A DNA stretch of 64,000 nt. It comes from Deltaproteobacteria bacterium (GTDB lineage Bacteria > Myxococcota > Kuafuiibacteriia > Kuafuiibacteriales > Kuafuiibacteriaceae). The notes beneath the pieces were generated by a model that was not told the origin of the DNA, did no database searches, and saw only the letters and a list, made by a program, of their open reading frames with translations. Location: positions 186,001 through 250,000 of the forward strand of contig JADJBV010000002.1 in assembly GCA_016703535.1 (NCBI GenBank), written 5' to 3'. Made by a program: the position numbers and the translations under genes. Below are positions 8,326-16,180 of this stretch, in pieces (within the stretch, counting starts at the first letter, position 1; every line of letters begins with the position of its first letter).

Positions 8326-8775
8326 ATGGGTTTCATGAACCTCGATCAGCTCGCCATCACCCACTATCTCGGTCCGCGGCGCCCAAGCCCTGCCGCGTCT
8401 TGGCCCTCGACCATCGCTCAACGCACCGAACGGTTGGAGCGTTTGGTCGAAGCCTTCGTCATCGCGCTGGTCGGCACCGAACTCGGCATCACCGAAGGTC
8501 TGGTGCGGAGCCAGCGAGATCCCGCGCCCTATCGGCGCTTCGATTGCGACCGCCGGGCCCTGTTGTACCTGCGCATCCGCCCCAAAAAGGACCTGATCCG
8601 CATCGACCTGGCGGGCCACTGGTTGGCCCCGGCCCGCAACGCGCTGAGCCTCGGCCGTAGCCGGGGCGTGTTGGCGATCCGCCGTCCCGAGGACGTGTTG
8701 CCCGCGGTCCAAGTGGTGGTGGGCACCATCTTGACCACCCGGGGTGAGGGCCCGGATCGGTCGAAGCTGCAGTGA
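8326..8775 (+). CDS. Conserved-looking hypothetical protein
   Basis: 149 residues if started at the ATG at 8326 (a second ATG lies at 8335, a GTG at 8269 beside the tandem repeat). I do not recognise the family. It has no signal peptide or membrane segment. It is rich in charged residues with an Arg-heavy middle (DCDRRALLYLRIRPKKDL) and an alternating hydrophobic C-terminal half (LPAVQVVVGTILTTRGEG), suggesting a small soluble alpha/beta protein. The long uninterrupted frame with GC-rich third positions supports it being real. It lies between the tandem repeat and the serine hydrolase gene, 36 bases upstream of the latter. Confidence 0.65.
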   Translation: MGFMNLDQLAITHYLGPRRPSPAASWPSTIAQRTERLERLVEAFVIALVGTELGITEGLVRSQRDPAPYRRFDCDRRALLYLRIRPKKDLIRIDLAGHWLAPARNALSLGRSRGVLAIRRPEDVLPAVQVVVGTILTTRGEGPDRSKLQ

Positions 8776-8811
8776 GCGCAACTTCGTCTTTCACCCTGGG
8801 TTGAGGGGTCG

Positions 8812-10023
8812 ATGCGCCTTCGGTCCTGGCTTTCGGTCGTCTTCGGCGCCGGCCTCTTGGCTTGCGCGGGCGAGGGAGATCCCCCTGGTTTCGATGCGGG
8901 ACAACCCGGGGTCGACGCCGCCGGGGACGCCGGGTTGGCCATGGATCTCGGTGGCCTCCCTGATGCTGGGGACCCTTCGGATGTCGGCCAAGTTCCTCCC
9001 GACTTGGGGCTCCCCGAGGTCGATGGTGGTCTCTCACCCGACGCGAGCCCCTCCGGCGACGTCGGCCCGTCAACCCTCTACTTCCCGCCGACCACGGGCG
9101 ACACCTGGGAGACCCTCGATCCGGTGACCGCGGGTTGGGACCTCACCAAACTCGAAGCGGCCCTCACCTTCGCCGAGTCCAAGGACTCGACCGCGGTGAT
9201 CATCCTGCAACATGGTCGCATCGTCACCGAACGATATTGGCAAGGTTGGGAGCTCCACCAAAGTGAGGCGATCTTTTCGGCGAGCAAAAGTGTCACCGCG
9301 ATCTTGATCGGGATGTTGTTGGAGGACGGCGCCTTGACCTTGGACGATCCGGTTTCGCTCCACTTGGGTGCGGGCTGGACCAGCGCGCCCGCCGACAAGG
9401 AGGCGCTGATCACCGTACGCCACCTTTTGACCATGACCAGCGGACTCACCGAAGGCTTGGCCTACGAGGTCGATGCCGGCACCAAGTGGTACTACAACAC
9501 CAGCGCCTATCACGAGCTCTTCGGCGTCATCGATGCGGCCGCGGGCATGAGCCGCGATGACTTTGCTCAGACTCGGCTCCACGATCCGATCGGCATGCAA
9601 GACGCCGCCTGGCGCCCGCAGCGGCTCAACGCCTCGGCCCGGGATATGGCGCGATTTGGCCTCCTGATCTTGGCCAACGGTGTTTGGGATGGCGCACCGA
9701 TCTTGACCCACCCGACGTTCCTGGCCGAGGCGACTCAGCCGTCCCAGAACCTCAACCCATCCTATGGCTACTTGTGGTGGCTGAACGGCCAGAGCGGCTT
9801 CGTGTTGCCCGGGCCCGACTCCACGTTGGAAGCCGGCCCGCTGATGCCCGACGGCCCAAGTGATCTGGTGGCGGCCTTGGGCGCGGGGGATAAGAAGATC
9901 TACGTGGTGCCGAGCCGAGGTCTGGTGGTGGCGCGCCACGGCGGCCCCACGGGCGATCCGAGGTTGGCGTCGTCCAGCTTCGACAACGTGTTTTGGCAGA
10001 TGTTGGTGGACGCGGCGCCGTAG
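8812..10023 (+). CDS. Class C beta-lactamase-like serine hydrolase lipoprotein
   Basis: 403 residues. A lipoprotein signal ends in LLACAG (Cys19). It is followed by a long Asp/Gly/Pro tether with repeated DAG, DLG and DVG motifs, ending near residue 85. The catalytic domain has the SxxK nucleophile motif FSASKSV, the YxN motif as YYNTS, and a C-terminal RHGG strand replacing KTG. These are the landmarks of the beta-lactamase/DD-peptidase/esterase family (serine hydrolase). It is predicted to sit on the outer face of a membrane and act on a cell-wall peptide, ester or amide; substrate cannot be read from sequence. The stop is followed 22 bases later by the YCII gene. Confidence 0.9.
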   Translation: MRLRSWLSVVFGAGLLACAGEGDPPGFDAGQPGVDAAGDAGLAMDLGGLPDAGDPSDVGQVPPDLGLPEVDGGLSPDASPSGDVGPSTLYFPPTTGDTWETLDPVTAGWDLTKLEAALTFAESKDSTAVIILQHGRIVTERYWQGWELHQSEAIFSASKSVTAILIGMLLEDGALTLDDPVSLHLGAGWTSAPADKEALITVRHLLTMTSGLTEGLAYEVDAGTKWYYNTSAYHELFGVIDAAAGMSRDDFAQTRLHDPIGMQDAAWRPQRLNASARDMARFGLLILANGVWDGAPILTHPTFLAEATQPSQNLNPSYGYLWWLNGQSGFVLPGPDSTLEAGPLMPDGPSDLVAALGAGDKKIYVVPSRGLVVARHGGPTGDPRLASSSFDNVFWQMLVDAAP

Positions 10024-10031
10024 GCTCGCGG

Positions 10032-10037
10032 TACATT
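10032..10037 (+). promoter_or_regulatory. Candidate -10 hexamer TACATT, leaderless start
   Basis: TACATT ends eight bases before the ATG of the YCII gene, so initiation at the usual distance would begin at or next to the start codon. No Shine-Dalgarno is visible. No convincing -35 is seen. Confidence 0.35.
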
Positions 10038-10045
10038 GTTGGCCC

Positions 10046-10339
10046 ATGGCCGACTTCATTCTGCTCATGCACCGGGATCAAACCAGGGCCGAGACCGACG
10101 AGGCCTGGGGCGAATACTTCGGCAAGCTGCGAAGTCGCGGGGCCTTTCAAGGTGGAAGTTCGATCGGCGATGGGGTGGCGCTGCGAAAAAGTGGTGCCCC
10201 CGCGCCGCTCACCCAACAGCTGGTGGGTTTTATTCGGGTCCGCGCCGACGACTTGGCCGACGCCCAAGGCCTGGTCGCTGGCAACCCGGTCTACGAAGCC
10301 GGCGGGACGGTCGAGGTCCGGGAGTTGCCACCGGACTGA
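10046..10339 (+). CDS. YCII (DGPF)-family small protein
   Basis: 97 residues starting MADFILLMHRD. The layout matches the YCII/DGPF family: an N-terminal beta strand (FILLMHRD), a helix (AWGEYFGKLRSRGAF), a central GGSSIGDG turn, and the second-half strand LVGFIRVRADDLADAQGLV with the family's [NG]-P-V-YEAGG end. In other bacteria such proteins accompany ECF sigma factors or act as small ferredoxin-fold enzymes; here the role is unknown. It converges on the membrane Ser/Thr kinase with a 10-base gap. Confidence 0.82.
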   Translation: MADFILLMHRDQTRAETDEAWGEYFGKLRSRGAFQGGSSIGDGVALRKSGAPAPLTQQLVGFIRVRADDLADAQGLVAGNPVYEAGGTVEVRELPPD

Positions 10340-10349
10340 GTCGGTGCCC

Positions 10350-11984
10350 TCAAGCCGCCACGTCCCGGGACAACCGCGGGGCGCCGTCGATCGCGATGGT
10401 CCGGGGCCCGGCCGGGTTTTGAGCGGCGGCGCCGTCGAGGGCGGCCTGGTGTTGGCTCCACCACGCCCGGGCGTCCTCGCTGTCCCAAGGCTCGACGGGG
10501 CACGCCTCGAGTCGGCGTCGCAGTTCGGCGGCGCTTTGAGGTCGGTCGGCGGGCTTCTTCTCGAGGCACGCGAGCACCACGGCTTCCAGTTCGGCCGGGA
10601 CGGTGACCCCTCGCGCGGAGAGTGGCTTGGGAGCTTGATGGAGGTGTTGGCTGCAGATCTCCACGACGGACTTGCCTTCGAAGACGTCGCTTCCGGACAG
10701 GAGAAAATACGCGACCGCCCCAAGGGCGTAGATGTCGGTGCGGGCGTCGGCTGCATCCGCCGAGAGGATCGACTCGGGCGCCATGTATTGTGGCGTGCCG
10801 GTCAAGGTGCTGGCGCCCGTGAGCTTGACGTCACCGTCCACCGCCAACTCTTTGACCAGCCCGAAGTCGAGCAACTTCACCACGTCCCATTCGCCACCTT
10901 GGGTGCAGAGCATGATGTTGGCGGGCTTGATGTCGCGATGGATCAGGCCGATGCCGTGGGCTTCGGTCAACGCTCGGCACGCCATCGACAAGATGCGCAC
11001 GACTCTTCCGGCCGGTTGGGCGCCGTCGAGCGCGACGATCCGCTGCAGGGTCGCGCCATCGAGCAGCTCCATCGCGTAATAGAAGACGCCGTCGTGGGTT
11101 CGGCCGTAGTCGAAGATGGTGATGGTGTTGGGGTGGGTGAGTCGGGCGGTCAGCTGCACCTCTCGCTCGAAGCGGAGGAGGTTGCCCGCACCGGCCTGAT
11201 CACTCCTCATCAGCTTGAGTGCCGAGGGGCGCCGCATCATGCCGTGGTGGGCGAGGTAGACCTCCCCCATCCCGCCTTCGCCGATCTTGCGTTCGAGCAC
11301 GTATTGGCCGAGCCGGCGCGCCTCCCGCACCTCGGCCCGGAGACCGAAGATGACCCAAGAGATCACGGTGCAGGTGATGATCACGTAGCCCCACATCATC
11401 GCGGCGGTCCCTGGCATCCAGGGATAGGCGTCCGAGTCGAGGGCTCGCCAGGCGAACCCACCTTCGGCGGTCTGCACCAAAAAAATGGAGGCGATGAGCG
11501 GGGCGCCAACGATCGCGGTGACGGAGATCGTTCGGCGAGGGCTCGAAGGGACCAGGGCCGCACGAACCGCGAGCAGCAGCCCGATCCCGGCGACGTGGAG
11601 CAGGGTGATGTACGCATCGGACATCAGAGCGCCTTCGGGGGTCAGGAAGGAATGACCGGCCGCGAACTCAACGACCACGTGGCGCCCGAGGAGCGCACTC
11701 GCGGTCACGTTGACCAGCAGTCCAGCGGTCTCCATCACCCGATAGAACCGGGCCGACCGCTGCCCACGGGAACAGATCCACCAGATTGCGCCGGTCTGGG
11801 CCAGCTGAGCCAGGCCGACTACCATCTCCAAGCCGGGCTTTACGATCGCTCCGACCGCGCCCAACACGACGCTGAGCAGGCTGATGAAAAACATCACCTT
11901 CCAGAAGAGCGCGACCCGGACCTGCAGGAGCGCCCGGCCTTCCTCGGTGCTTTCGCCGACGGGTGTTGGTCCCGGATCCCGCAT
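10350..11984 (-). CDS. Ser/Thr protein kinase with N-terminal multispan membrane domain
   Basis: 544 residues from the ATG at 11984 (a GTG directly precedes it). The first ~230 residues carry about six hydrophobic helices, among them VMFFISLLSVVLGAVGAIV, ITLLHVAGIGLLLAVRAAL and YVIITCTVISWVIFGL. This is an unusual inverted arrangement because most bacterial kinases place the kinase first. The kinase domain (about 235-500) is complete: GEGGMGEVYLA, ALKLM, HRDIKPANIM, DFGLV, GTPQYMAPES and DARTDIYALG. The short C-terminal tail has no recognisable domain. Membrane signals are likely sensed by the N-terminal bundle. It lies 65 bases downstream of the AraC gene on the same strand. Confidence 0.92.
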   Translation of the reverse strand: MRDPGPTPVGESTEEGRALLQVRVALFWKVMFFISLLSVVLGAVGAIVKPGLEMVVGLAQLAQTGAIWWICSRGQRSARFYRVMETAGLLVNVTASALLGRHVVVEFAAGHSFLTPEGALMSDAYITLLHVAGIGLLLAVRAALVPSSPRRTISVTAIVGAPLIASIFLVQTAEGGFAWRALDSDAYPWMPGTAAMMWGYVIITCTVISWVIFGLRAEVREARRLGQYVLERKIGEGGMGEVYLAHHGMMRRPSALKLMRSDQAGAGNLLRFEREVQLTARLTHPNTITIFDYGRTHDGVFYYAMELLDGATLQRIVALDGAQPAGRVVRILSMACRALTEAHGIGLIHRDIKPANIMLCTQGGEWDVVKLLDFGLVKELAVDGDVKLTGASTLTGTPQYMAPESILSADAADARTDIYALGAVAYFLLSGSDVFEGKSVVEICSQHLHQAPKPLSARGVTVPAELEAVVLACLEKKPADRPQSAAELRRRLEACPVEPWDSEDARAWWSQHQAALDGAAAQNPAGPRTIAIDGAPRLSRDVAA

Positions 11985-12052
11985 CACCCGCGACTATCGA
12001 CGAACCCGGGGCGGATAGCGACCCCGCTCGACGCCATTCGAATCCTCGCACC

Positions 12053-12961
12053 TCATTCAGGCGAGGTGCGCACCACGGGGAGGTGGAGCCGAAGCTCGAA
12101 GTGGGCGGTGCCGTGGGCGAAGGGTCGGCCGATCCAAGCTTCGAAGCACGGTTGATGATCCGGAGAGAAGCCGCTGCTCGGGAGCCAGGTGGTGTACAAC
12201 CAATCGAGGGCCCGAAGCTCCAACCCGGCGTCGCCTCGGAGTTCGAGTTCGGCCACCTGCATCGCCGGGAAGAGGAGGTCTTGGAGGCCTTCGCCCAACG
12301 TCGCGGTCGCCGGGACCTCCAGGCCGACGTCGTAGCGGCACTGCTCCAGGGGCACCACCTCCGGGTCGTCCCACTGGTAGCCCAACCACTGACCGTCGGC
12401 CAACCCGAGGGGCTCGGCCCAACGCATCAGGCGGTCGATCGCCTCCAACGCGCCGTTCCCTTCATAGGGCCGGAACACCCGAACATAGGCCACGCGCCGG
12501 GGAGGGAGGGCCCGCACCTGAGCGACGAAACCGTCCGGGTTGGCGCCAGCCGGCAGGCGACTCCGCAGATGACCGCCGGGGATGACCGCAGAGAGCTGGG
12601 CTCGGCGTTCCTCTCGATAGGCAGGGAGCTCGAAGCGGCTTGGAGGAACGCCGTAGTGGGCCTTGAAGCTGCGGCTGAAGTCGGAGCTGGAGGCAAAGCC
12701 ACACTCCAAAGCGACCTCGGTCAGGTTCGGGGGTTCGGGCCGAGACAAGAGGGTCAAGGCCCGCTCGAGGCGAAGCCGCGTCACGAAGTCGTGGAGGGTC
12801 TCGCCGACCACCACCTTGAAGACGCGGTGAAAATGAAATGGGGAAAAGTTGGCCACCTTGGCGACCACCTCCAGCGGCAGGGGTTCGTTCAAGTGGACCA
12901 CCACGTGGTCGATGGCTCGGTTGACCCGGCGCAGGTAGTCGAGGTTCGCAAGATCCGACAA
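12053..12961 (-). CDS. AraC-family regulator with GyrI-like effector domain
   Basis: 302 residues from a TTG start. The N-terminal ~105 residues are a two-helix-turn-helix AraC domain (PLPLEVVAKVANFSPFHFHR and LTEVALECGFASSSDFSRSF). The remainder is a GyrI/Rob-type small-molecule binding domain (PPRRVAYVRVFRPYEG, WLGYQWDDPEVVP, VAELELRGDAGLEL, FELRLHLPV). Such Rob/SoxS-like fusions respond to hydrophobic or cationic compounds and often control efflux or detoxification genes. It is divergent from the VOC protein gene with only 36 bases between starts, so it may regulate that gene. Confidence 0.92.
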   Translation of the reverse strand: MSDLANLDYLRRVNRAIDHVVVHLNEPLPLEVVAKVANFSPFHFHRVFKVVVGETLHDFVTRLRLERALTLLSRPEPPNLTEVALECGFASSSDFSRSFKAHYGVPPSRFELPAYREERRAQLSAVIPGGHLRSRLPAGANPDGFVAQVRALPPRRVAYVRVFRPYEGNGALEAIDRLMRWAEPLGLADGQWLGYQWDDPEVVPLEQCRYDVGLEVPATATLGEGLQDLLFPAMQVAELELRGDAGLELRALDWLYTTWLPSSGFSPDHQPCFEAWIGRPFAHGTAHFELRLHLPVVRTSPE

Positions 12962-12997
12962 GTCAGGCCTCCACCGCTCAGGCTAGCTTGCCCGGCG

Positions 12998-13381
12998 ATG
13001 AGCAACCACCCCTCCACCCTCGGTACGTTTTCGCTGAGCCTGGCCGTCAAGGATCTCCAGGCCTCGATCGCCTTCTACGAAAAGCTGGGCTTCACCCGCT
13101 ACGCTGGCGACGGCGAACATATGTTGATCATGCGGAACGGTGCCGTGGTGATCGGCCTCTTTCAGGGGATGTTCGAGCGCAACCTGTTGACCTTCAACCC
13201 GGGCTGGGACGTCGACTGCAACACCGTCCCTGGCTTCACTGACGTCCGGCGGATCTTGGCGGACCTGAAGGCCAAGGGCCTGGAGCCCACCATGGTGACC
13301 GTGCCCAAGGAACAGGGGCCGGCGAGTTTTGTGGTGATCGATCCCGACGGCAACCCGGTGTTGATCGATCAACACGTGTAG
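12998..13381 (+). CDS. VOC-family (glyoxalase/bleomycin resistance-like) protein
   Basis: 127 residues. The pattern LGTFSLSLAVKDLQASIAFY, then EKLGFTRYAGD, and the second half ASFVVIDPDGNPVLIDQH match the vicinal-oxygen-chelate fold. A metal-ligand Glu is not at the usual last-strand site (PDGNPVLIDQ), so metal chemistry is uncertain. The N-terminal TLGTFSLSL also fits the binding-type members. TAGCTT at 12984-12989 ends eight bases before the ATG and could be a leaderless -10. The 3' end overlaps the convergent membrane protein gene by 13 bases. Confidence 0.9.
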   Translation: MSNHPSTLGTFSLSLAVKDLQASIAFYEKLGFTRYAGDGEHMLIMRNGAVVIGLFQGMFERNLLTFNPGWDVDCNTVPGFTDVRRILADLKAKGLEPTMVTVPKEQGPASFVVIDPDGNPVLIDQHV

Positions 13382-14052
13382 TGAGTTGTTGTGGAGCCCC
13401 GCCGGATCCAGAGTTCGGCGAAGGCCAGGTTGCCCAACCAACACGCGCCCATGATCAAGGTGTTCGGCAAGGCGTCCAGTGGACCTTGCAACACGAACAC
13501 CGGGGCCAACAACAGAGACTGAGTGCCGGCGGCCATCGCCAACGCGTAGGCCCGCAACATCCAGTCACCGTGGGCGCGAAAGTTTCGCTGCAGTGCGGCC
13601 CGGGTGCCCTGGGCCAAGGCCACCAGGATCAGCAGCCCGAAGATCGAACGAAACAAGGTCAGAAGGGGCGTGTCGTGGGGCGGGAGCGGATAAAAGGCGG
13701 TCATCCACAAGCCACCCAAGGTCCCCACCGCCGCCGCCGGGACCAAGATCCAACCGATCTTGCGGTGCCACTTCGGCCAACGTCGCCGCCAGGTCGGGAC
13801 AAACTGAAAGACGCCCAAGATCGCGAAGACGCTGGCGCCCACGATGTGCAACACCGCGGACACCGGAGACTCGACGAAGCGGAGGTCTTCGGGGGCGGGC
13901 TGAGTGACGGTGGCCAACTGCACCAAACGTCCGATCCCAGCGAGGACCGGGATGAAGCCCAGGAGCAACAGTCCCAGGGGACGCAGCCACGGCGGCCGAG
14001 CTCGGCCCAAGTTTTTGGGTTCGCTAAGGGCCGAAGGGCGAGGGGTGATCAT
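13369..14052 (-). CDS. DUF2306-like multispan membrane protein
   Basis: 227 residues from the ATG at 14052; the longer upstream frame runs antisense through the two-component genes and is not coding. Six or so membrane segments are visible, for example LGLLLLGFIPVLAGIGRLV, VLHIVGASVFAILGVFQF, IFGLLILVALAQGTRAAL and AMAAGTQSLLLAPVFVL. The WPKWHRKIGW loop and the HGDWMLRAYAL motif are typical of DUF2306 proteins. Function is unknown. It is convergent with the VOC gene. Confidence 0.85.
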   Translation of the reverse strand: MITPRPSALSEPKNLGRARPPWLRPLGLLLLGFIPVLAGIGRLVQLATVTQPAPEDLRFVESPVSAVLHIVGASVFAILGVFQFVPTWRRRWPKWHRKIGWILVPAAAVGTLGGLWMTAFYPLPPHDTPLLTLFRSIFGLLILVALAQGTRAALQRNFRAHGDWMLRAYALAMAAGTQSLLLAPVFVLQGPLDALPNTLIMGACWLGNLAFAELWIRRGSTTTHYTC

Positions 14053-14153
14053 CGCAGCGGGCGGGTTCACGACCCGAAGATGGTCGCCGGCACCGGCCGC
14101 GGAAATTGGCAGAACGGGCATTTCGCCTCGTCCTTTCGGCCGAAGCGGGCCTC

Positions 14154-14840
14154 CTACTTTCGGCCAGGGTCCCCTTGGCGGTCGCCGGCCAAAACCCGGC
14201 CCGACTCGTAGGCCCAGATCGCCAACTCGACTCGGTTGCGGACCTGAAGTTTGGTCATCAGGCTGGCCACGTGGCTCTTGACGGTGCTCAAGCTGACGTG
14301 GAGCAGGTCGGCGATCTCTTCGTTGGTGTGGCCCTTGGCGACGGTGAGGAGGACCTCTTCTTCTCGATCGGTCAGCGGCGCCTCGGCCGGAAGCACCTTG
14401 GCCCCCCGGGGATCCTGGGCCCAACGGGCCAGGAGTCGAGTCGTGATCTTCGGCGCGATCAAGGCGTCGCCTCGGGCCGCGGCTCGGATCGCCTCGGCCA
14501 GGAGCTCCGGGCCGGCGTCCTTCAACAAAAAGCCGCGGGCCCCGGCCTTGAGCGCGCCGTACACATATTCGTCGTGATCGAAGGTGGTGATCACCACCAC
14601 CGCCACCGGTGAGGTTACCCCCGGGCCCGCCAGCTGCCGCGTCGCCTCCAGGCCGTCGATCCCAGGCATGCGGATGTCGAAGAGGCACACGTCGGGGCAC
14701 AACGCACGGGCCAGCTGCACCGCCTGTTGGCCGTCGGCGGCGGCGCCGACCACCTCGATCCCGGGCTGAGCGTTCAAGATCGCGGTCAGGCCGCTGCGGA
14801 TGATCTCTTGGTCGTCGGCCAACAACACCCGCAGGTTCAT
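14154..14840 (-). CDS. NarL/LuxR-type response regulator
   Basis: 228 residues. The receiver domain begins MNLRVLLADDQEIIRSGL, with phosphorylation Asp in CLFDIRMPGIDG (about residue 54) and the conserved Thr and Lys (VVVITTFDHD, FLLKDAGP). The C-terminal LuxR helix-turn-helix is LTDREEEVLLTVAKG with NEEIADLLHVSLSTVKSHV. Its ATG overlaps the stop of the histidine kinase as ATGA, so the pair is translationally coupled. It is predicted to bind DNA upon phosphorylation by the neighbouring kinase; targets are unknown. Confidence 0.96.
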   Translation of the reverse strand: MNLRVLLADDQEIIRSGLTAILNAQPGIEVVGAAADGQQAVQLARALCPDVCLFDIRMPGIDGLEATRQLAGPGVTSPVAVVVITTFDHDEYVYGALKAGARGFLLKDAGPELLAEAIRAAARGDALIAPKITTRLLARWAQDPRGAKVLPAEAPLTDREEEVLLTVAKGHTNEEIADLLHVSLSTVKSHVASLMTKLQVRNRVELAIWAYESGRVLAGDRQGDPGRK

Positions 14841-15985
14841 GCGGTCGGTCCCTTCTTGGGCAACACCGCGGTGACGGTCCAACCCCGATCCGGGTTGGGC
14901 CCGGCCTGCACTCGACCGCCGAGCTGGAGCGCCCGTTCGGCCATGCCGCGCAGGCCATAACCGCCGGTGCCGGCGTTCACTTTTTCGCCGTCGTCGCTCA
15001 CCCGCAAGTGAACTTGCGCTCCGTCGGAGCGAACCTCCACCTCGATCCGCGTCGCCTGGCGGGCGTGTCGGCGGGCGTTGGTGATCGACTCTTGGGCCAG
15101 ACGGTAGAGGGTGTTGGACACCGCCGGCAACAGGTCTCCCAGGTCCTCGGAAAGTGCAAGTTGGATTGCAACTCCATCCGGGTGGGGTGCCGCCAACTTG
15201 GCGAGGTCGGACAGGCCCGCTGGCGGCGCCAAAGGCGCGGGTTCATCGGCCCGGAGCACCTGCACCATCGCCCGCATCTCGGCCAAGGTCGCCGAGGCCT
15301 GCTGCGCGATCGCTTTCAGCGCCTCATGCGCGGCTTCGGGCCGCTGGGGAGCGGTGGCCAGGCCCGCTTGGGCTTGAATCGCGATCGCCGAGACGTGATG
15401 GGCCACCGTGTCGTGGAGATCACGAGCCAACTCCGCTCGCTCCTTCAGCCGCACCTCCACCAACGCCTGCCGTTGCGCCCGATCCCGGAAACGCACCATG
15501 GCGCCCAAGGCCAAGGCCGCGGTCACCACCGCCACGCCCCCGAGCAACTCCGCCGCCCGGGTCTGCTTCAGGAAAGGATCGAGGCCGATCACCACGCTGA
15601 TCAGGGCCACCCCACCGGCCACCGCCCGCCCCGAACCCCAGCGGGTCAAGGCGTAGGGCAAGATCAACACGAAGGCCAAGGCGTCGGGCGAGACCATCCT
15701 CTGACCCCACCCCGCCAAGGCGAGCTCCAGCGCCAACGTTCCGCCAAAAGCCAAGGCCAGCATCAGCAACGGCTGAACCCGGCGACCCAACAAGGACGGC
15801 AACAGGAGGCAGCTCCAGATCACCCCAGGGGCAACCAAGGAGAGATCGGACCGGCCCGCCACCTCGACCAAAAGCAGCGCAAAAAAGCACGCGACGAGGG
15901 CCCAGTCCCCCCGCCCAAGCCGCGGCGGATCCGGCGCGGCGGGCTCGGACCAGAGCCTTTGCCACCCCTGTTCCACGGCCGCCAT
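14837..15985 (-). CDS. NarL-partner sensor histidine kinase (HisKA_3 type)
   Basis: 382 residues from the ATG at 15985. About six membrane segments occupy the first ~165 residues (LVACFFALLLVEVAG, LLMLALAFGGTLALELAL, LLGGVAVVTAALALGAMV). The dimerization/phosphoacceptor motif is RDLHDTVAHHVSAIAIQAQ, typical of the HisKA_3/DesK class. The HATPase domain follows with NTLYRLAQESITNARRHA (N box), DDGEKVNAG and GYGLRGMAERA. There is no recognised sensor domain other than the membrane bundle, suggesting a membrane or envelope signal. Two interspersed palindromes (15004 and a one-mismatch copy at 15156) lie within it. Confidence 0.95.
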   Translation of the reverse strand: MAAVEQGWQRLWSEPAAPDPPRLGRGDWALVACFFALLLVEVAGRSDLSLVAPGVIWSCLLLPSLLGRRVQPLLMLALAFGGTLALELALAGWGQRMVSPDALAFVLILPYALTRWGSGRAVAGGVALISVVIGLDPFLKQTRAAELLGGVAVVTAALALGAMVRFRDRAQRQALVEVRLKERAELARDLHDTVAHHVSAIAIQAQAGLATAPQRPEAAHEALKAIAQQASATLAEMRAMVQVLRADEPAPLAPPAGLSDLAKLAAPHPDGVAIQLALSEDLGDLLPAVSNTLYRLAQESITNARRHARQATRIEVEVRSDGAQVHLRVSDDGEKVNAGTGGYGLRGMAERALQLGGRVQAGPNPDRGWTVTAVLPKKGPTA

Positions 15986-16180
15986 CCTACTCGATCTCCT
16001 CGAGGCCACCGGCCCCGCTCGCCTTCGTGAGGCTGGCGTTCGGACCTCGCCGGGGCACTTTCGTGCAGCTCTCGCAGCTCGGCGACGCAAAGGCCGCGCG
16101 GCCAGCCTCCGGGCCGGGGTGGGGCCAGGGAAAGGTGATGTCCCACCTCGTTGGCACAGGCCCTGCAATCGCGATGGGGG

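Noticed and set aside
5494..8781. A very long minus-strand open frame covering the CsgG-like gene and the FHA gene region
   Set aside because: Only the part downstream of 6690 has a signal peptide and family motifs; upstream it is antisense to the clear FHA-AAA+ gene.
16021..16150. Small minus-strand frame between histidine kinase and giant gene
   Set aside because: Arg/Gly-rich, no start signal, overlaps the divergent promoter region; not supported.
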